From assembly GCA_016794925.1 (NCBI GenBank), contig JAEUIW010000008.1, positions 1-64,000 of the forward strand: a stretch of 64,000 nt of DNA. Reading direction: 5' to 3'. How positions within the stretch are numbered: the first letter of the stretch is position 1; each line of letters opens with the position of its first letter. Made by a program: the position numbers and the translations under genes. The notes beneath the pieces were generated by a model. It searched no databases, had not been told where the DNA came from, and was given only the letters and a program-made list of their open reading frames with translations. This stretch comes from Phycisphaerae bacterium. GTDB taxonomy: Bacteria; Planctomycetota; Phycisphaerae; Phycisphaerales; UBA1924. Of this stretch, positions 43,206 to 50,463 are shown one piece after another.

Positions 43206-43889
43206 TCACGGGGATTTGCGGCGCAGCATGAGTCCGAACCCTCCGTTGGCGTAAGGCTCCCGCTTCAACTCCCACTGGTCGTTTGACCACGCCCCTTTGC
43301 TGGCGACGGCTTCCGCGAACTCGGCGGGCGGGTCGGTCGGGTGCATCAGGATTTGGGCCGACTGCGAGAACTGCAAGAGCATCGCGGCCTCGTGAAGTCC
43401 CGGCTTGTAGAACTCGGCTTCCAGTTCGGCCCGCTGGACGGTGGAGGCGATGTCGGACTCCAGCAGGCACGACACTTCGTTGTCCCCGAAGCGGCGACGG
43501 AGAACGGCGTTCCAAACGCCATCGGTCTTTGACTTGTGCCAACCTCCGCCCTCAGCCGTGAGCCAGCACCGCGCGCCCCCAAACTCGGCAGGCTCGGAGA
43601 GGATCGACACGAGTTTGAAGGGGTACGCCTTGTCGTCCGACGGAGAGTACCCCGATGATCCACCCGGCGATGCCGGGCGCTGAGCGCTCGGGGAAGTCGG
43701 CGCAGGTTGGGGGGACGGGTGCTGCGCCGTCGGTGGCGACGGCTGGTTTCGAGAACCGGACGGCGAACTGCACGAGGGATTGCCGAACACGGCCAGCCCC
43801 AGCACGGATCCGGCAATCAGAACGACAAGGCACCCTGCGCCAGAACGGTTGGGGCGCGACAGCCGAAACGATGAATGCGAAGTGCTCAT
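43206..43889 (-). CDS. Unknown membrane-anchored protein, cargo end of the element
   Basis: A 227-residue protein I do not recognise, at the end of the element farthest from the integrase, a usual cargo position. The ATG at 43889 has AAGGA about 9 nt upstream. Residues 17-42 hold one hydrophobic helix (GAGCLVVLIAGSVLGLAVFG) followed by a Cys in NPSCSSPS, and then a 40-residue Pro/Ser/Gln linker. The rest (from about residue 85) is a small globular domain with YPFKLVSILSEPAEFGGARCWLTAEGGGWHKSKTDGVWNAVLRRRFG near its start. The layout suggests an anchored exported domain; whether the N-terminus is a signal anchor or is cleaved is not clear. The island gene upstream (at higher coordinates) on the same strand is 382 nt away. 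Confidence 0.65.
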   Translation of the reverse strand: MSTSHSSFRLSRPNRSGAGCLVVLIAGSVLGLAVFGNPSCSSPSGSRNQPSPPTAQHPSPQPAPTSPSAQRPASPGGSSGYSPSDDKAYPFKLVSILSEPAEFGGARCWLTAEGGGWHKSKTDGVWNAVLRRRFGDNEVSCLLESDIASTVQRAELEAEFYKPGLHEAAMLLQFSQSAQILMHPTDPPAEFAEAVASKGAWSNDQWELKREPYANGGFGLMLRRKSP

Positions 43890-44271
43890 GGCAGGTCGTC
43901 CTTCGGAATCGACGCTGCCGTGCCGGGGGTTCGGGTTCGATGCTCCCTCTGGAATGAAAAAGGGGAGCGCCAACCACGGTTGCCCCCAGGACGCCTACCA
44001 CGGCGCGTGAAGGACGCATGGCCAGCGCCCCCTTGCGGGGGCGCAGAGCCAAACGCTGCCTTCACTGCGGATACAAGAGCCGTGGGACGGCTCAGGGTGG
44101 TAGTTTCCTGGGCACAGCAGTTTGACGCTTGCGCGTCGTCGGGATGTCGGGTGAACTCGGGTGGTATCTCCGTCAGGGAACCGATCCGGTGGGGCTACGC
44201 CGCTCCGCCGATGGGCAAGTGTAATCGCATCGGTGCGATTCGGGGGAGAAGGCACTTCAGCGGGCGGGCGG
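43890..44271. other. Hairpin-rich noncoding region of the element
   Basis: This 382-bp stretch has no convincing gene. It contains four perfect short-loop inverted repeats: GCGCCCCC-TTGC-GGGGGCGC (44025-44044), GAGCCGT-GGG-ACGGCTC (44077-44093), GACGC-TTGC-GCGTC (44124-44137) and AATCGCA-TCGG-TGCGATT (44223-44240). None is followed by a T run, so simple terminators are unlikely. It could encode a structured RNA or hold a replication or packaging site. Confidence 0.6.
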
Positions 44272-44685
44272 TCAGGATGGGGCCGAACGGGAGCGCTGCC
44301 CGGTCAGCACGCGGTCCACCGCTTCGAGCATTTCAGGGTGCCGATCCTCCGGCACGAAGTTCAGGAACATGCGGATGGCCCGGTCGAACATCCCTTGCAC
44401 TTCCGACTGTTCCACCAGCCCGTCGGTCGGGCTGGGACGCCCTTCGACGCGCTCCAACAGCATGTTCATCGCTCGGAGGCTTACCGATGGGTCCGGGTCG
44501 GTGGTGAGTTCCACGAGCCGCGCGGCGATTTGCTCGGCACGGCTCACCGGCTCACCCGCATCGTCAACCGTCACCGGCTCGGCCAGCATCGCTTCGAGCG
44601 CCTTGGAGACGGGGCGCGTTCCACGGGCTGCCGCTCGGCGACGCGGGGCGGGCTGCTCGGAGTTGTGCTGAAGCGATGCTGCCAT
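44272..44685 (-). CDS. Small DUF5681-like protein
   Basis: A 137-residue acidic soluble protein. The N-terminus is Arg/Ala-rich and disordered. The middle reads SKALEAMLAEPVTVDD and then SRAEQIAARLVELTTDPDPSVSLRAMNMLLERVEGRPS, which resembles the DUF5681 family, often encoded next to phage terminase genes and thought of as terminase-small-subunit-like. The C-terminal 45 residues are helical. The gene follows prim-pol after a 178-bp region with an iteron-like repeat. No Shine-Dalgarno is seen before the ATG. The family call is by eye; if wrong, the protein is simply unknown. Confidence 0.5.
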   Translation of the reverse strand: MAASLQHNSEQPAPRRRAAARGTRPVSKALEAMLAEPVTVDDAGEPVSRAEQIAARLVELTTDPDPSVSLRAMNMLLERVEGRPSPTDGLVEQSEVQGMFDRAIRMFLNFVPEDRHPEMLEAVDRVLTGQRSRSAPS

Positions 44686-44693
44686 GCTCGATT

Positions 44694-44821
44694 GTCCCCG
44701 TTCGTCCCCAATCCGTCGCCACCATCGACCCCCTGAATGGCCCGACGAATCACGCTTGTCCCCGAGTCCCCACTGTCCCCGCCATTCTCACGATTTCAGC
44801 GCCATTCAGTGGGGACTCGGG
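44694..44821. repeat. Iteron-like GTCCCC array with a 15-bp inverted repeat, candidate origin
   Basis: In the 178-bp gap between prim-pol and the next gene, GTCCCC occurs at 44694, 44704, 44758, 44766 and 44775, and once in the opposite direction (GGGGAC at 44811-44816). CCCGAGTCCCCACTG (44761-44775) and CAGTGGGGACTCGGG (44807-44821) form a perfect 15-bp inverted repeat around a 31-bp, comparatively AT-rich spacer. Such arrays beside a replication gene are typical of origins. Confidence 0.65.
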
Positions 44822-44863
44822 AGGACGCTCAGAGCGGGCCGGGCGTGCCGCCGCGAAAAGGGG

Positions 44864-46402
44864 TCATAGGGGGGCTTCCTCCGCGTCGAACCCGACGGGA
44901 GAGCGCAGGAACCGACCCTTCAACACCCGACCCTTGAAGCGGGGTTCATCGGAGCGGGCGGAGAGTTGGTGCGCCTCGAACCCGAGTCGGGTCAGCCGTC
45001 GGCGGAGTTCACGCTCGCCGATGAGGAGGGCCATGTCGCGCCGGAGGGCGTCGGCGACGCCGTAGACGTGGGCGTAGAGCCGCTGGTCGCTCGCACGCAC
45101 GATGGGTGGGCATCGGTCATGGAGATAGCGGGCGAGTGCGGTGGAATCGGTGAGGTCCACACGCCGAGCATCCGCGCCACCGCCGAGCACGGCCAACCAT
45201 CCCCGCGTCTGGTTCGCCTCCGTGTCGCCTTCGTCGCTCGGCTCGGCCAGGTCGAAGAGAGCCTGTGCGATCGGCCTCCAATCCTTCCGCACGCGCGGGC
45301 GAATCACGATGCCCAGCACGTCTGCGATCGCGGCTTGCACGCGGGTCGGATCAAGCACCGCCTTCGCGTCGCCAAGTTGCACGGCGCGCCCGTCGGTCGT
45401 GAGGAGGTCGAAGTCGGCGCGGTCCCCGCCACGCTTCACGATGCGTACCACGGGGACGCCGGGCAGAGCGCGGTGGAGGAGGTCCAGCGCCTTCGCCCGG
45501 TCGGGCGCTCGCGGCGCATCGCCGTTGTGCGCTCCGTTGCACCGATCCGACGGCGGGCGCGGGTGCTTCTCTCCAGCGTCGAGCCCGGAGCGGATGGTCG
45601 CTTGGGCTTCATCATCGGGGAGTCCGCACACGCGGGCCGCGCCCGCGAGCGCATGCTCGGCATCATCGCGTGCCAGTTCGCCCGCGCCGATGAGAGTGCC
45701 GAGATTGAACGCAGCACGGTTGAGCGTGTGGTTCCTCTCGCCTTCCGCTGCGCGTACCACGGTCTCCGCTTCACCGGTGAGCGCCGCAAGGGCGCGCGGC
45801 GTTGCAGTTCGGGCCGGACGATCCGCGTCGGGTTCCGGTGGTCGCACAGAGTCAGCGCGTGGTGAGGGCTGCGAGGCGAGCATCCTTGCCCGCCAGCCTT
45901 CGGGGAGCGCGTCAAACGGAGCAAACGCAATGTCGGTCGGACTCCGGCCAGGCGGCCATTCGTACCGTCGCCCCGTCTCAGGGTGAATCCCTCCGGCAAG
46001 CACAACTTGCCCGCCGTCCCCCCGAATGTCAATCGTGGGATGAATCGCCTTCACGGAGTTCCGCACCGGCTGGGGTGGGGCTGCAAAGTAGAGGTGCAAC
46101 CCGCCTTTTCCTGTGCGGACGGTCGGTGTCACGATAGATGCGAGTTCGGGAGGCAGCGTCGGCGCGTCCACATCCAGCACGATCACGCCGGATGGTTGGC
46201 CCGTGCGAACGCCCACGTTGCCCGATCGCGCCCATGATTCAATGAGCGGTCGGATCGGGCGGTGAAGCGACTGCCAGCCCTTCAGCCGTGGGCGTTTTCC
46301 ATCAAGCGGTGTCAGGCACCATCCACGATCGAACGCGGCGCGTGCTTCGTCCACGCGAACGTCCGGGGATTGCGCTTCCTGCCCATCGTTCTCCGCTACC
46401 AT
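44864..46402 (-). CDS. Bifunctional DNA primase/polymerase (prim-pol) of the element
   Basis: A 512-residue replication protein. The ATG at 46402 has GGAGG 6 nt upstream. Residues 17-180 are a prim-pol (AEP superfamily) domain: LTPLDGKRPRLKGW, the metal-binding D-V-D at residues 77-79 in VIVLDVD, the catalytic His at 103 in TGKGGLHLYF, and DIRGDGGQVVLAGGIHPETG. A linker follows, then a region with helices typical of primase C-terminal domains (residues 215-275). The last 230 residues are an unfamiliar domain without Walker motifs, so no helicase is fused. It would start replication of the excised element, perhaps at the iteron region just downstream. Helicase must come from host or helper phage. 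Confidence 0.82.
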   Translation of the reverse strand: MVAENDGQEAQSPDVRVDEARAAFDRGWCLTPLDGKRPRLKGWQSLHRPIRPLIESWARSGNVGVRTGQPSGVIVLDVDAPTLPPELASIVTPTVRTGKGGLHLYFAAPPQPVRNSVKAIHPTIDIRGDGGQVVLAGGIHPETGRRYEWPPGRSPTDIAFAPFDALPEGWRARMLASQPSPRADSVRPPEPDADRPARTATPRALAALTGEAETVVRAAEGERNHTLNRAAFNLGTLIGAGELARDDAEHALAGAARVCGLPDDEAQATIRSGLDAGEKHPRPPSDRCNGAHNGDAPRAPDRAKALDLLHRALPGVPVVRIVKRGGDRADFDLLTTDGRAVQLGDAKAVLDPTRVQAAIADVLGIVIRPRVRKDWRPIAQALFDLAEPSDEGDTEANQTRGWLAVLGGGADARRVDLTDSTALARYLHDRCPPIVRASDQRLYAHVYGVADALRRDMALLIGERELRRRLTRLGFEAHQLSARSDEPRFKGRVLKGRFLRSPVGFDAEEAPL

Positions 46403-46466
46403 GCAGCACCTCCATCGCCCGGCGTCGGCTACCGCGTCAACAGAGCCGACGGGCGGGCTTTCTGAT

Positions 46467-46787
46467 TCAGAGTCCTTCGCTCACGAGTTCCCGCTCCACC
46501 GTGCGAGCACGCGATGTCACCACGCGGCGGGACTCGGGCGCGGGAACTCCCGCGCCGCCCCGCGCCCGTGTGACGCCTTCGAGGAAGCGGACGATTGCCT
46601 CGACGGACGTGCATCGGGTCGCGCCGACGCTCACGGTTTCGAGCCGGACGCCTGAGCATCCAGCCGACGCCCATCGGTGGATCGTGGCGACGTGCGGGCG
46701 CTTGCCGCGCCGACGGCTCGGCCAGAGCCGACACTTCGTCGCTTGGGAGAGTGTGAGAAGTTCCTCGCGGGTCGGGTCGATGGGCAT
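46467..46787 (-). CDS. DUF1580 helix-turn-helix protein (possible excisionase/regulator)
   Basis: A 106-residue protein from the ATG at 46787 (GAGGA just upstream). Residues 7-67 read ELLTLSQATKCRLWPSRRRGKRPHVATIHRWASAGCSGVRLETVSVGATRCTSVEAIVRFLEGV, a MerR/AlpA-like winged helix of the DUF1580 family, which is known mainly from planctomycetes and their integrated elements. The tail is basic. Proteins of this size and fold next to an integrase commonly act as recombination directionality factors or as transcriptional activators of the element. It lies 64 nt before prim-pol and could control it. DNA-binding is inferred from the fold. Confidence 0.72.
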   Translation of the reverse strand: MPIDPTREELLTLSQATKCRLWPSRRRGKRPHVATIHRWASAGCSGVRLETVSVGATRCTSVEAIVRFLEGVTRARGGAGVPAPESRRVVTSRARTVERELVSEGL

Positions 46788-46933
46788 GGCATCCTCGCGT
46801 CTCTCGGCGCGCGTCTGCGCCGTCATGCGAGGAGTTTCGACCCGAGTTCAGAATCGACAAGAGCGCCCGCGCCGGTTGGCGAGCATGGCGAGCATTCTCC
46901 CAAACTGGCGATAATGCTGGCGATGATTGCCAA

Positions 46934-47605
46934 TCAGCGAAGCCGGTTCAGCAAGCGCGTCCACGCATAAACGCACCTTTCGGCTTCATCCGGTGCGGCA
47001 AGGGGAGCGACTTCGATCAGTCGCTGAACCTCAGCCTTTCCGTAGCGTCGGCCTTTCTTCCGCCGGGGGAGCCGAGACTTGTAGAGAATCCGACCCATTG
47101 AGCGGGCGCTGGTCGCAGGAACGCCAGGTGCGGCTGTAGCCCTTTGGAGTTCAGCCTTTGTCCATGACGGCGGAGGCTCGGGCGCTGATTCAAGTTCGCT
47201 TAGCGAGCCATAGAGACCTTCGACAGCATCGACGATTGTGGTGGTCAACTTCCGAAGGTCGCTCCGATTCCCGACGTTGAGAAGGCTGTCCGCGATTCGC
47301 TCGGCCAACCCGATTGCTTCGCGCACATGCTTGGGCTGATCGTCCGGCAGTACGCACCCGCCACGCTCGCACGCTGCCATGATGTTCTGGTGCGCCCGCT
47401 CGATTTCCGCTCTAATCCACGCTTGGAGTGCATCACCATCCAACGCTTGAAGTTGGAGCCAGCGCGCGCGGCTGAGCGCGTTGGTCGCGGTGCTCTGGAC
47501 CCAGTGCTCAGCTTCGATTAGACTTGAAACGTCATCGGCAAAGCCCGCTAACGCTTCCGACAGTTCGTCCGTGTACGTCTCTCGGTTGTTCATTGCATCC
47601 TGCAT
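46934..47605 (-). CDS. Unknown element protein downstream of integrase
   Basis: A 223-residue soluble protein that I do not recognise. Its ATG lies 3 nt after the integrase stop, so the two are co-transcribed. The N-terminal 140 residues are predicted helical and acidic (for example YTDELSEALAGFADDVSSLIEAEHW, AIGLAERIADSLLNV). The middle is Pro-rich (SAPEPPPSWTKAEL). The C-terminal 60 residues are basic and look DNA-binding: RSMGRILYKSRLPRRKKGRRYGKAEVQRLIEVA. An ATG at 47593 is an equally possible start. Its position suggests a role in integration, excision or element maintenance. Confidence 0.65.
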   Translation of the reverse strand: MQDAMNNRETYTDELSEALAGFADDVSSLIEAEHWVQSTATNALSRARWLQLQALDGDALQAWIRAEIERAHQNIMAACERGGCVLPDDQPKHVREAIGLAERIADSLLNVGNRSDLRKLTTTIVDAVEGLYGSLSELESAPEPPPSWTKAELQRATAAPGVPATSARSMGRILYKSRLPRRKKGRRYGKAEVQRLIEVAPLAAPDEAERCVYAWTRLLNRLR

Positions 47606-47608
47606 GGT

Positions 47609-48841
47609 TCACCCCGTTGCGAGCGCCACCTGCGCGCCCAGTTCCGTTGCCCGCTCAGCGTAGATTTGGGTCGTCTCCAACTTCGAGTGCCCGAGCACAG
47701 CGCCCGCAGCATCCAACCCGAAGCGCTTGCGGAGTTCAGTCGCCTTCGAGTGCCGGAGTTGATTCGGTGTCCACCGTGGCGTTCCGGCATCATCGCACGC
47801 CCGGCGGATCGCCTGAGCGTAGTTCGTCGTCGTGTACCGATCATTGAGTCGTCGGCGGGGCTTGCGTGCGCGCTCGGCGTCGCGGCGCAGCCGGGACGGG
47901 GTGAACCGAGTCCGGTTCGCCGCACGCTCACGGCGACGCCGCTCCTCGTCTGAGGCGCGGGGAGAGAAGATCGGCTCCCCAAGTTCCGCTCGCAGATACC
48001 GCCGAACGATGTCCTGCGCCTTCGGGCCGATGGGCACGCTCCGGGAGTGCCCGAAGTGCGCCGTCTTGTGCTCGCGGGGCTGGTAGAGCCACACGTCGCC
48101 CGTGGTGTCAATCTCGCCGGTCGTCATGCGGCACACTTCGCCGGGCCTCATGCCCGTGAGGCGCTGGAGGCGAACCATGTCGGCAACCACGGTGGACAGG
48201 TGGGGGAGCGTCGTCTCCACCACAGCATCGGCGACGGCCCGCACGGGCGGAGGTTCCGGGGCGTCGGTTCGCCCGACTTTCAGCCCGTCCACGGCTTGCA
48301 GGGCTTGCAGCACGCTCGGCGGGAGCAGTTGCTCGCCCACGGCCCAACGGAACAGCCGACGCACCCACTGGAGCGCCCGGTTGATGTAGGGCCGCGAGAG
48401 GCGACGCGGCGGAGCCGTCGGATCGGCCAGCGCGATCCGTTCATCCAGAAGGGCACGCTGGAACGCCTTGAGCGCCAGCGGGCCGAACTCCGTCGCCTGC
48501 GTCGGGCCGTACAACTTCCGCAACCGGCGGAGCGTCGGCGCGATCGTGCCCTCCCGCGTCTCCGGGCGGTAGTACACCTTGACGTGCTTCCAGTACCGGA
48601 GGATGAGATCGTTCACGGTGAGCGCCGACGGCTCCGGCGCGGTGTACGTCGGGCTTCCAGCGGCGAGCCATTCAGCGAGCCGACGCCGGTACTCCGCCTT
48701 GCTCGCCTTCGAGCCGAACGCACCGAGGTAGAAGTCGCGCCCGCCGAACGTGGCGACGGCTTGACCACTCGGTCGGTGTCGGCGGTACGACGGGATTCGA
48801 CGGGGCGCGGCGGGCGTGTCCGGAAGGGCGTTCGGGTTCAT
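47609..48841 (-). CDS. int: Tyrosine recombinase (integrase) of the element
   Basis: A 410-residue site-specific recombinase. The ATG at 48841 has GAGG 7 nt upstream. The N-terminal 100 residues hold a basic arm-binding region and the SAM-like core-binding domain (TVNDLILRYWKHVKVYYRP). Catalytic residues are visible in order: Arg in LTGMRPGEVCRM near residue 231, the H-x-x-R-like box NQLRHSKATELRKRFG near 361, the second His in AVLGHSKLETTQ near 385, and the Tyr nucleophile in IYAER near 394. The usual order H-x-L-R-H-T reads P-N-Q-L-R-H-S, so the first His is replaced by Asn, a known but less common variant. It lies beside the tRNA-Gly gene, its attachment site. Confidence 0.9.
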   Translation of the reverse strand: MNPNALPDTPAAPRRIPSYRRHRPSGQAVATFGGRDFYLGAFGSKASKAEYRRRLAEWLAAGSPTYTAPEPSALTVNDLILRYWKHVKVYYRPETREGTIAPTLRRLRKLYGPTQATEFGPLALKAFQRALLDERIALADPTAPPRRLSRPYINRALQWVRRLFRWAVGEQLLPPSVLQALQAVDGLKVGRTDAPEPPPVRAVADAVVETTLPHLSTVVADMVRLQRLTGMRPGEVCRMTTGEIDTTGDVWLYQPREHKTAHFGHSRSVPIGPKAQDIVRRYLRAELGEPIFSPRASDEERRRRERAANRTRFTPSRLRRDAERARKPRRRLNDRYTTTNYAQAIRRACDDAGTPRWTPNQLRHSKATELRKRFGLDAAGAVLGHSKLETTQIYAERATELGAQVALATG

Positions 48842-48855
48842 GGGCGGGCCTCAAT

Positions 48856-48869
48856 CCGGTAGTTACCGG
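48856..48869. promoter_or_regulatory. Perfect 14-bp palindrome upstream of the integrase start
   Basis: CCGGTA-GT-TACCGG lies 15 bp before the integrase ATG and about 80 bp from the attachment repeat. Its place and symmetry suit an operator for an element regulator such as the DUF1580 protein. Confidence 0.45.
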
Positions 48870-48945
48870 GTTGCAGGGCTTATTCCGCCGCACGATCCAA
48901 CGCGGATCGGTACGCCAAAAACCAGCGTTCAGCGAGGTTTCCGAG

Positions 48946-48989
48946 AAAGCGGGCGAGGAGGATCGAACTCCCGACATTCAGCTTGGGAA
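48946..48989 (-). repeat. Right 44-bp attachment repeat, inside the intact tRNA-Gly gene
   Basis: Identical over 44 bp to 42997-43040. It supplies the 3' part of the functional tRNA gene, from the anticodon loop onward. By the usual logic of tRNA-targeting elements, this copy came with the element and restored the gene. Confidence 0.92.
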
Positions 48990-49019
48990 GCTGACGTTCT
49001 ACCGCTGAACTACGCCCGC
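48949..49019 (-). tRNA. tRNA-Gly, anticodon CCC
   Basis: The minus strand folds as a 71-nt tRNA. The acceptor stem pairs GCGGGCG with CGCCCGC. The D arm is GTTC-AGCGGTA-GAAC. The anticodon arm TCAGC/GCTGA encloses the loop TTCCCAA, so the anticodon is CCC. The T arm is GGGAG-TTCGATC-CTCCT. CCA is not encoded; the 3' flank is TTT. It decodes GGG. Its 3' 41 nt coincide with the attachment repeat of the integrative element, so its present downstream sequence belongs to the element and its former terminator lies about 6 kb away at 42954-42992. Confidence 0.95.
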
Positions 49020-49150
49020 GGCACGGTCCATCCTACGCCCCCGCGCCGCACCCCTCAACACGTCCCGCCGCGGCCACCCTCGCCGCGCCCCGACGCTTGC
49101 GCCACCCGCGTGATCAACCCCGGCCCTCGCGCCGCGGCCCGTCCTCTCTC

Positions 49151-49156
49151 TACCAT
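49151..49156 (+). promoter_or_regulatory. -10 element TACCAT, predicted leaderless start
   Basis: TACCAT is followed by CCGCCCG (7 nt) and the ATG of the HIT-domain gene at 49164. No Shine-Dalgarno is present. Confidence 0.5.
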
Positions 49157-49163
49157 CCGCCCG

Positions 49164-49832
49164 ATGACACACGGCGACCACAACCCGCGCCCGGCCCCGC
49201 CGCCCGGCCCACCGATACCCATTCAACCGGCGCCGCCCGCTCCACCGGGCGAATCCCTCCGCCGCGCCAACCCCATCGATCCCGCGCTCGGACCGGCACT
49301 CTTGCAGGCCCCCTGGCGGCACGACTATCTGACCTCGATGGGCGCGCGCGAGCGCGTCAGTGGGCCGCCGGCCCTGTCGAGCGGCTCGTTCCTGCGCGAC
49401 TACTGGCTCGACCCCGCATCGGACCAGGCCAATCACGTCATCGCGCGCGACGCCCACGGCATGATCCTGCTCAACGCCTTTCCTTACGCCAACGGTCACC
49501 TGCTCGCGGCGCTGGGCGAAGGCCGGCCGCGCCTGCTGGATTACTCACCCGACCAGCGCGCGGCCCTGTGGCGGCTCACCGACCTCGCGTGCGACCTCAT
49601 GGAGAGAGCCTTGCAGCCGCAGGGCGTCAACATCGGCGTCAATCAGGGCCGCGCGGCGGGCGCGGGCGTGCCGCAGCACGTTCACGTTCACCTCGTGCCG
49701 CGCTGGGGCGGAGACGTCAACTTCATGACCGTGGTGGGCCGGGTGCGGGTCATCCCGTCCAGCCTGGAGGTGATGGCGGAGACCTATCGTGCCGCGTGGA
49801 ACGCGATGCGGACCGGGCCCGCGACCGCCTGA
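49164..49832 (+). CDS. HIT-domain nucleotide hydrolase/phosphorylase
   Basis: A 222-residue protein starting at the ATG at 49164. The first 40 residues are Pro-rich and probably disordered. The HIT fold follows: FLRDYWLDPASDQANHVIARDAHGMILLNAFPYANGHLL, and the catalytic triad of His in QHVHVHLVP at residues 172-176. This is the family of Ap4A phosphorylases and dinucleoside polyphosphate hydrolases, which act on phosphoanhydride bonds through a nucleotidyl-His intermediate. The length after the tail is that of the bacterial Ap4A-phosphorylase-like branch. It is a monocistronic gene between the tRNA and the convergent PilZ gene. Confidence 0.87.
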   Translation: MTHGDHNPRPAPPPGPPIPIQPAPPAPPGESLRRANPIDPALGPALLQAPWRHDYLTSMGARERVSGPPALSSGSFLRDYWLDPASDQANHVIARDAHGMILLNAFPYANGHLLAALGEGRPRLLDYSPDQRAALWRLTDLACDLMERALQPQGVNIGVNQGRAAGAGVPQHVHVHLVPRWGGDVNFMTVVGRVRVIPSSLEVMAETYRAAWNAMRTGPATA

Positions 49833-49844
49833 TCCACCGGCGCT

Positions 49845-50249
49845 TCACGCCGCCCGAGACCGCGTGAACACGCGCAGGCCGGCGCGAACCTCGCCGTCGC
49901 GCTCATTCGTGGTCCGCACGACCACGCCGCTCCGCCACGGCAGGGCCGTCCCCGGCGACCAGAGCGTCACGGTCATCCCCGGCTCGAGGCGCGAAGCGCT
50001 GCGCAGCCCCAGCCCCCCGGACGAGAAGTCCACCAACTCAACGCTCGTCAGACCGATGCGGCCCTGATCGTCGTTGAACATGGCCGTGAACGCCCCTGAC
50101 TCGGCGTGCCGCGGAGCGCGGCGGCGCTCAAACCGCAGCGCCTCAGAGTTCCCCCCGCCGTGCCCCGCGGCGACAACCCCCGGACGTCCCTCTCCGGACG
50201 GCTTGAGCGTGACCTTGATCGCGGATCGACGGGCTCGGATTCGTGCCAT
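49845..50249 (-). CDS. PilZ-domain protein
   Basis: A 134-residue protein from the ATG at 50249, with CGGAG 8 nt upstream. The PilZ signature for cyclic di-GMP binding is present: an Arg-rich ERRRAPRH near residue 41 and VDFSSGGLGLRSASRL near 74, followed by the six-stranded barrel with AGLRVFTR at the end. The N-terminal 40 residues are basic. Single-domain PilZ proteins transmit cyclic di-GMP levels to motility, pilus or export machines. The assembly ATPases of the pilus cluster in this window have MshEN domains that may bind the same ligand; a functional link is possible but distance gives no support. Confidence 0.75.
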   Translation of the reverse strand: MARIRARRSAIKVTLKPSGEGRPGVVAAGHGGGNSEALRFERRRAPRHAESGAFTAMFNDDQGRIGLTSVELVDFSSGGLGLRSASRLEPGMTVTLWSPGTALPWRSGVVVRTTNERDGEVRAGLRVFTRSRAA

Positions 50250-50463
50250 GTGACTGGCTCCGTGGCCGCGGAGCCTCCCGTCCGCGGTTCGATGGTTATC
50301 GGCGCGTGAAACGACCGAGTTGACCCGCACGACGCCCCGTGAGCGGTTTCCAGCAGACTGGCGGCTCGCCAAGCCATTTTCACGGGGGTGCTCGGCAACC
50401 GGAGCCGAAGTGCGCTCGAATTGGCCGATACTCAGCCGAATTCACCTCCGTAAGGGATCCAAG

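Larger units (their letters stand above)
42997..48989. mobile_element. Integrative element of about 5.9 kb in the tRNA-Gly(CCC) gene
   Basis: The element is delimited by 44-bp perfect direct repeats, one of which restores the tRNA gene at 48949-49019. The integrase gene starts about 110 bp from the intact tRNA end, as usual for tRNA-targeting tyrosine recombinases. All six protein genes lie on the minus strand in the order integrase, unknown 223-residue protein, DUF1580 protein, prim-pol, DUF5681-like protein and a membrane-anchored unknown. Two noncoding stretches with iterons or hairpins separate the last genes. No conjugation, capsid or toxin gene is present. The set (integrase, small DNA-binding protein, primase-type replication protein, small packaging-type protein) resembles phage-inducible satellites; this comparison is inference. 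Confidence 0.88.

Noticed and set aside
44025-44044. Rho-independent terminator
   Set aside because: The 8-bp stem is strong, but no T run follows on either strand.
43875-44507. 210-residue plus-strand frame in the element
   Set aside because: All element genes are on the other strand, the frame crosses four hairpins and a real gene, and it shows no domain.
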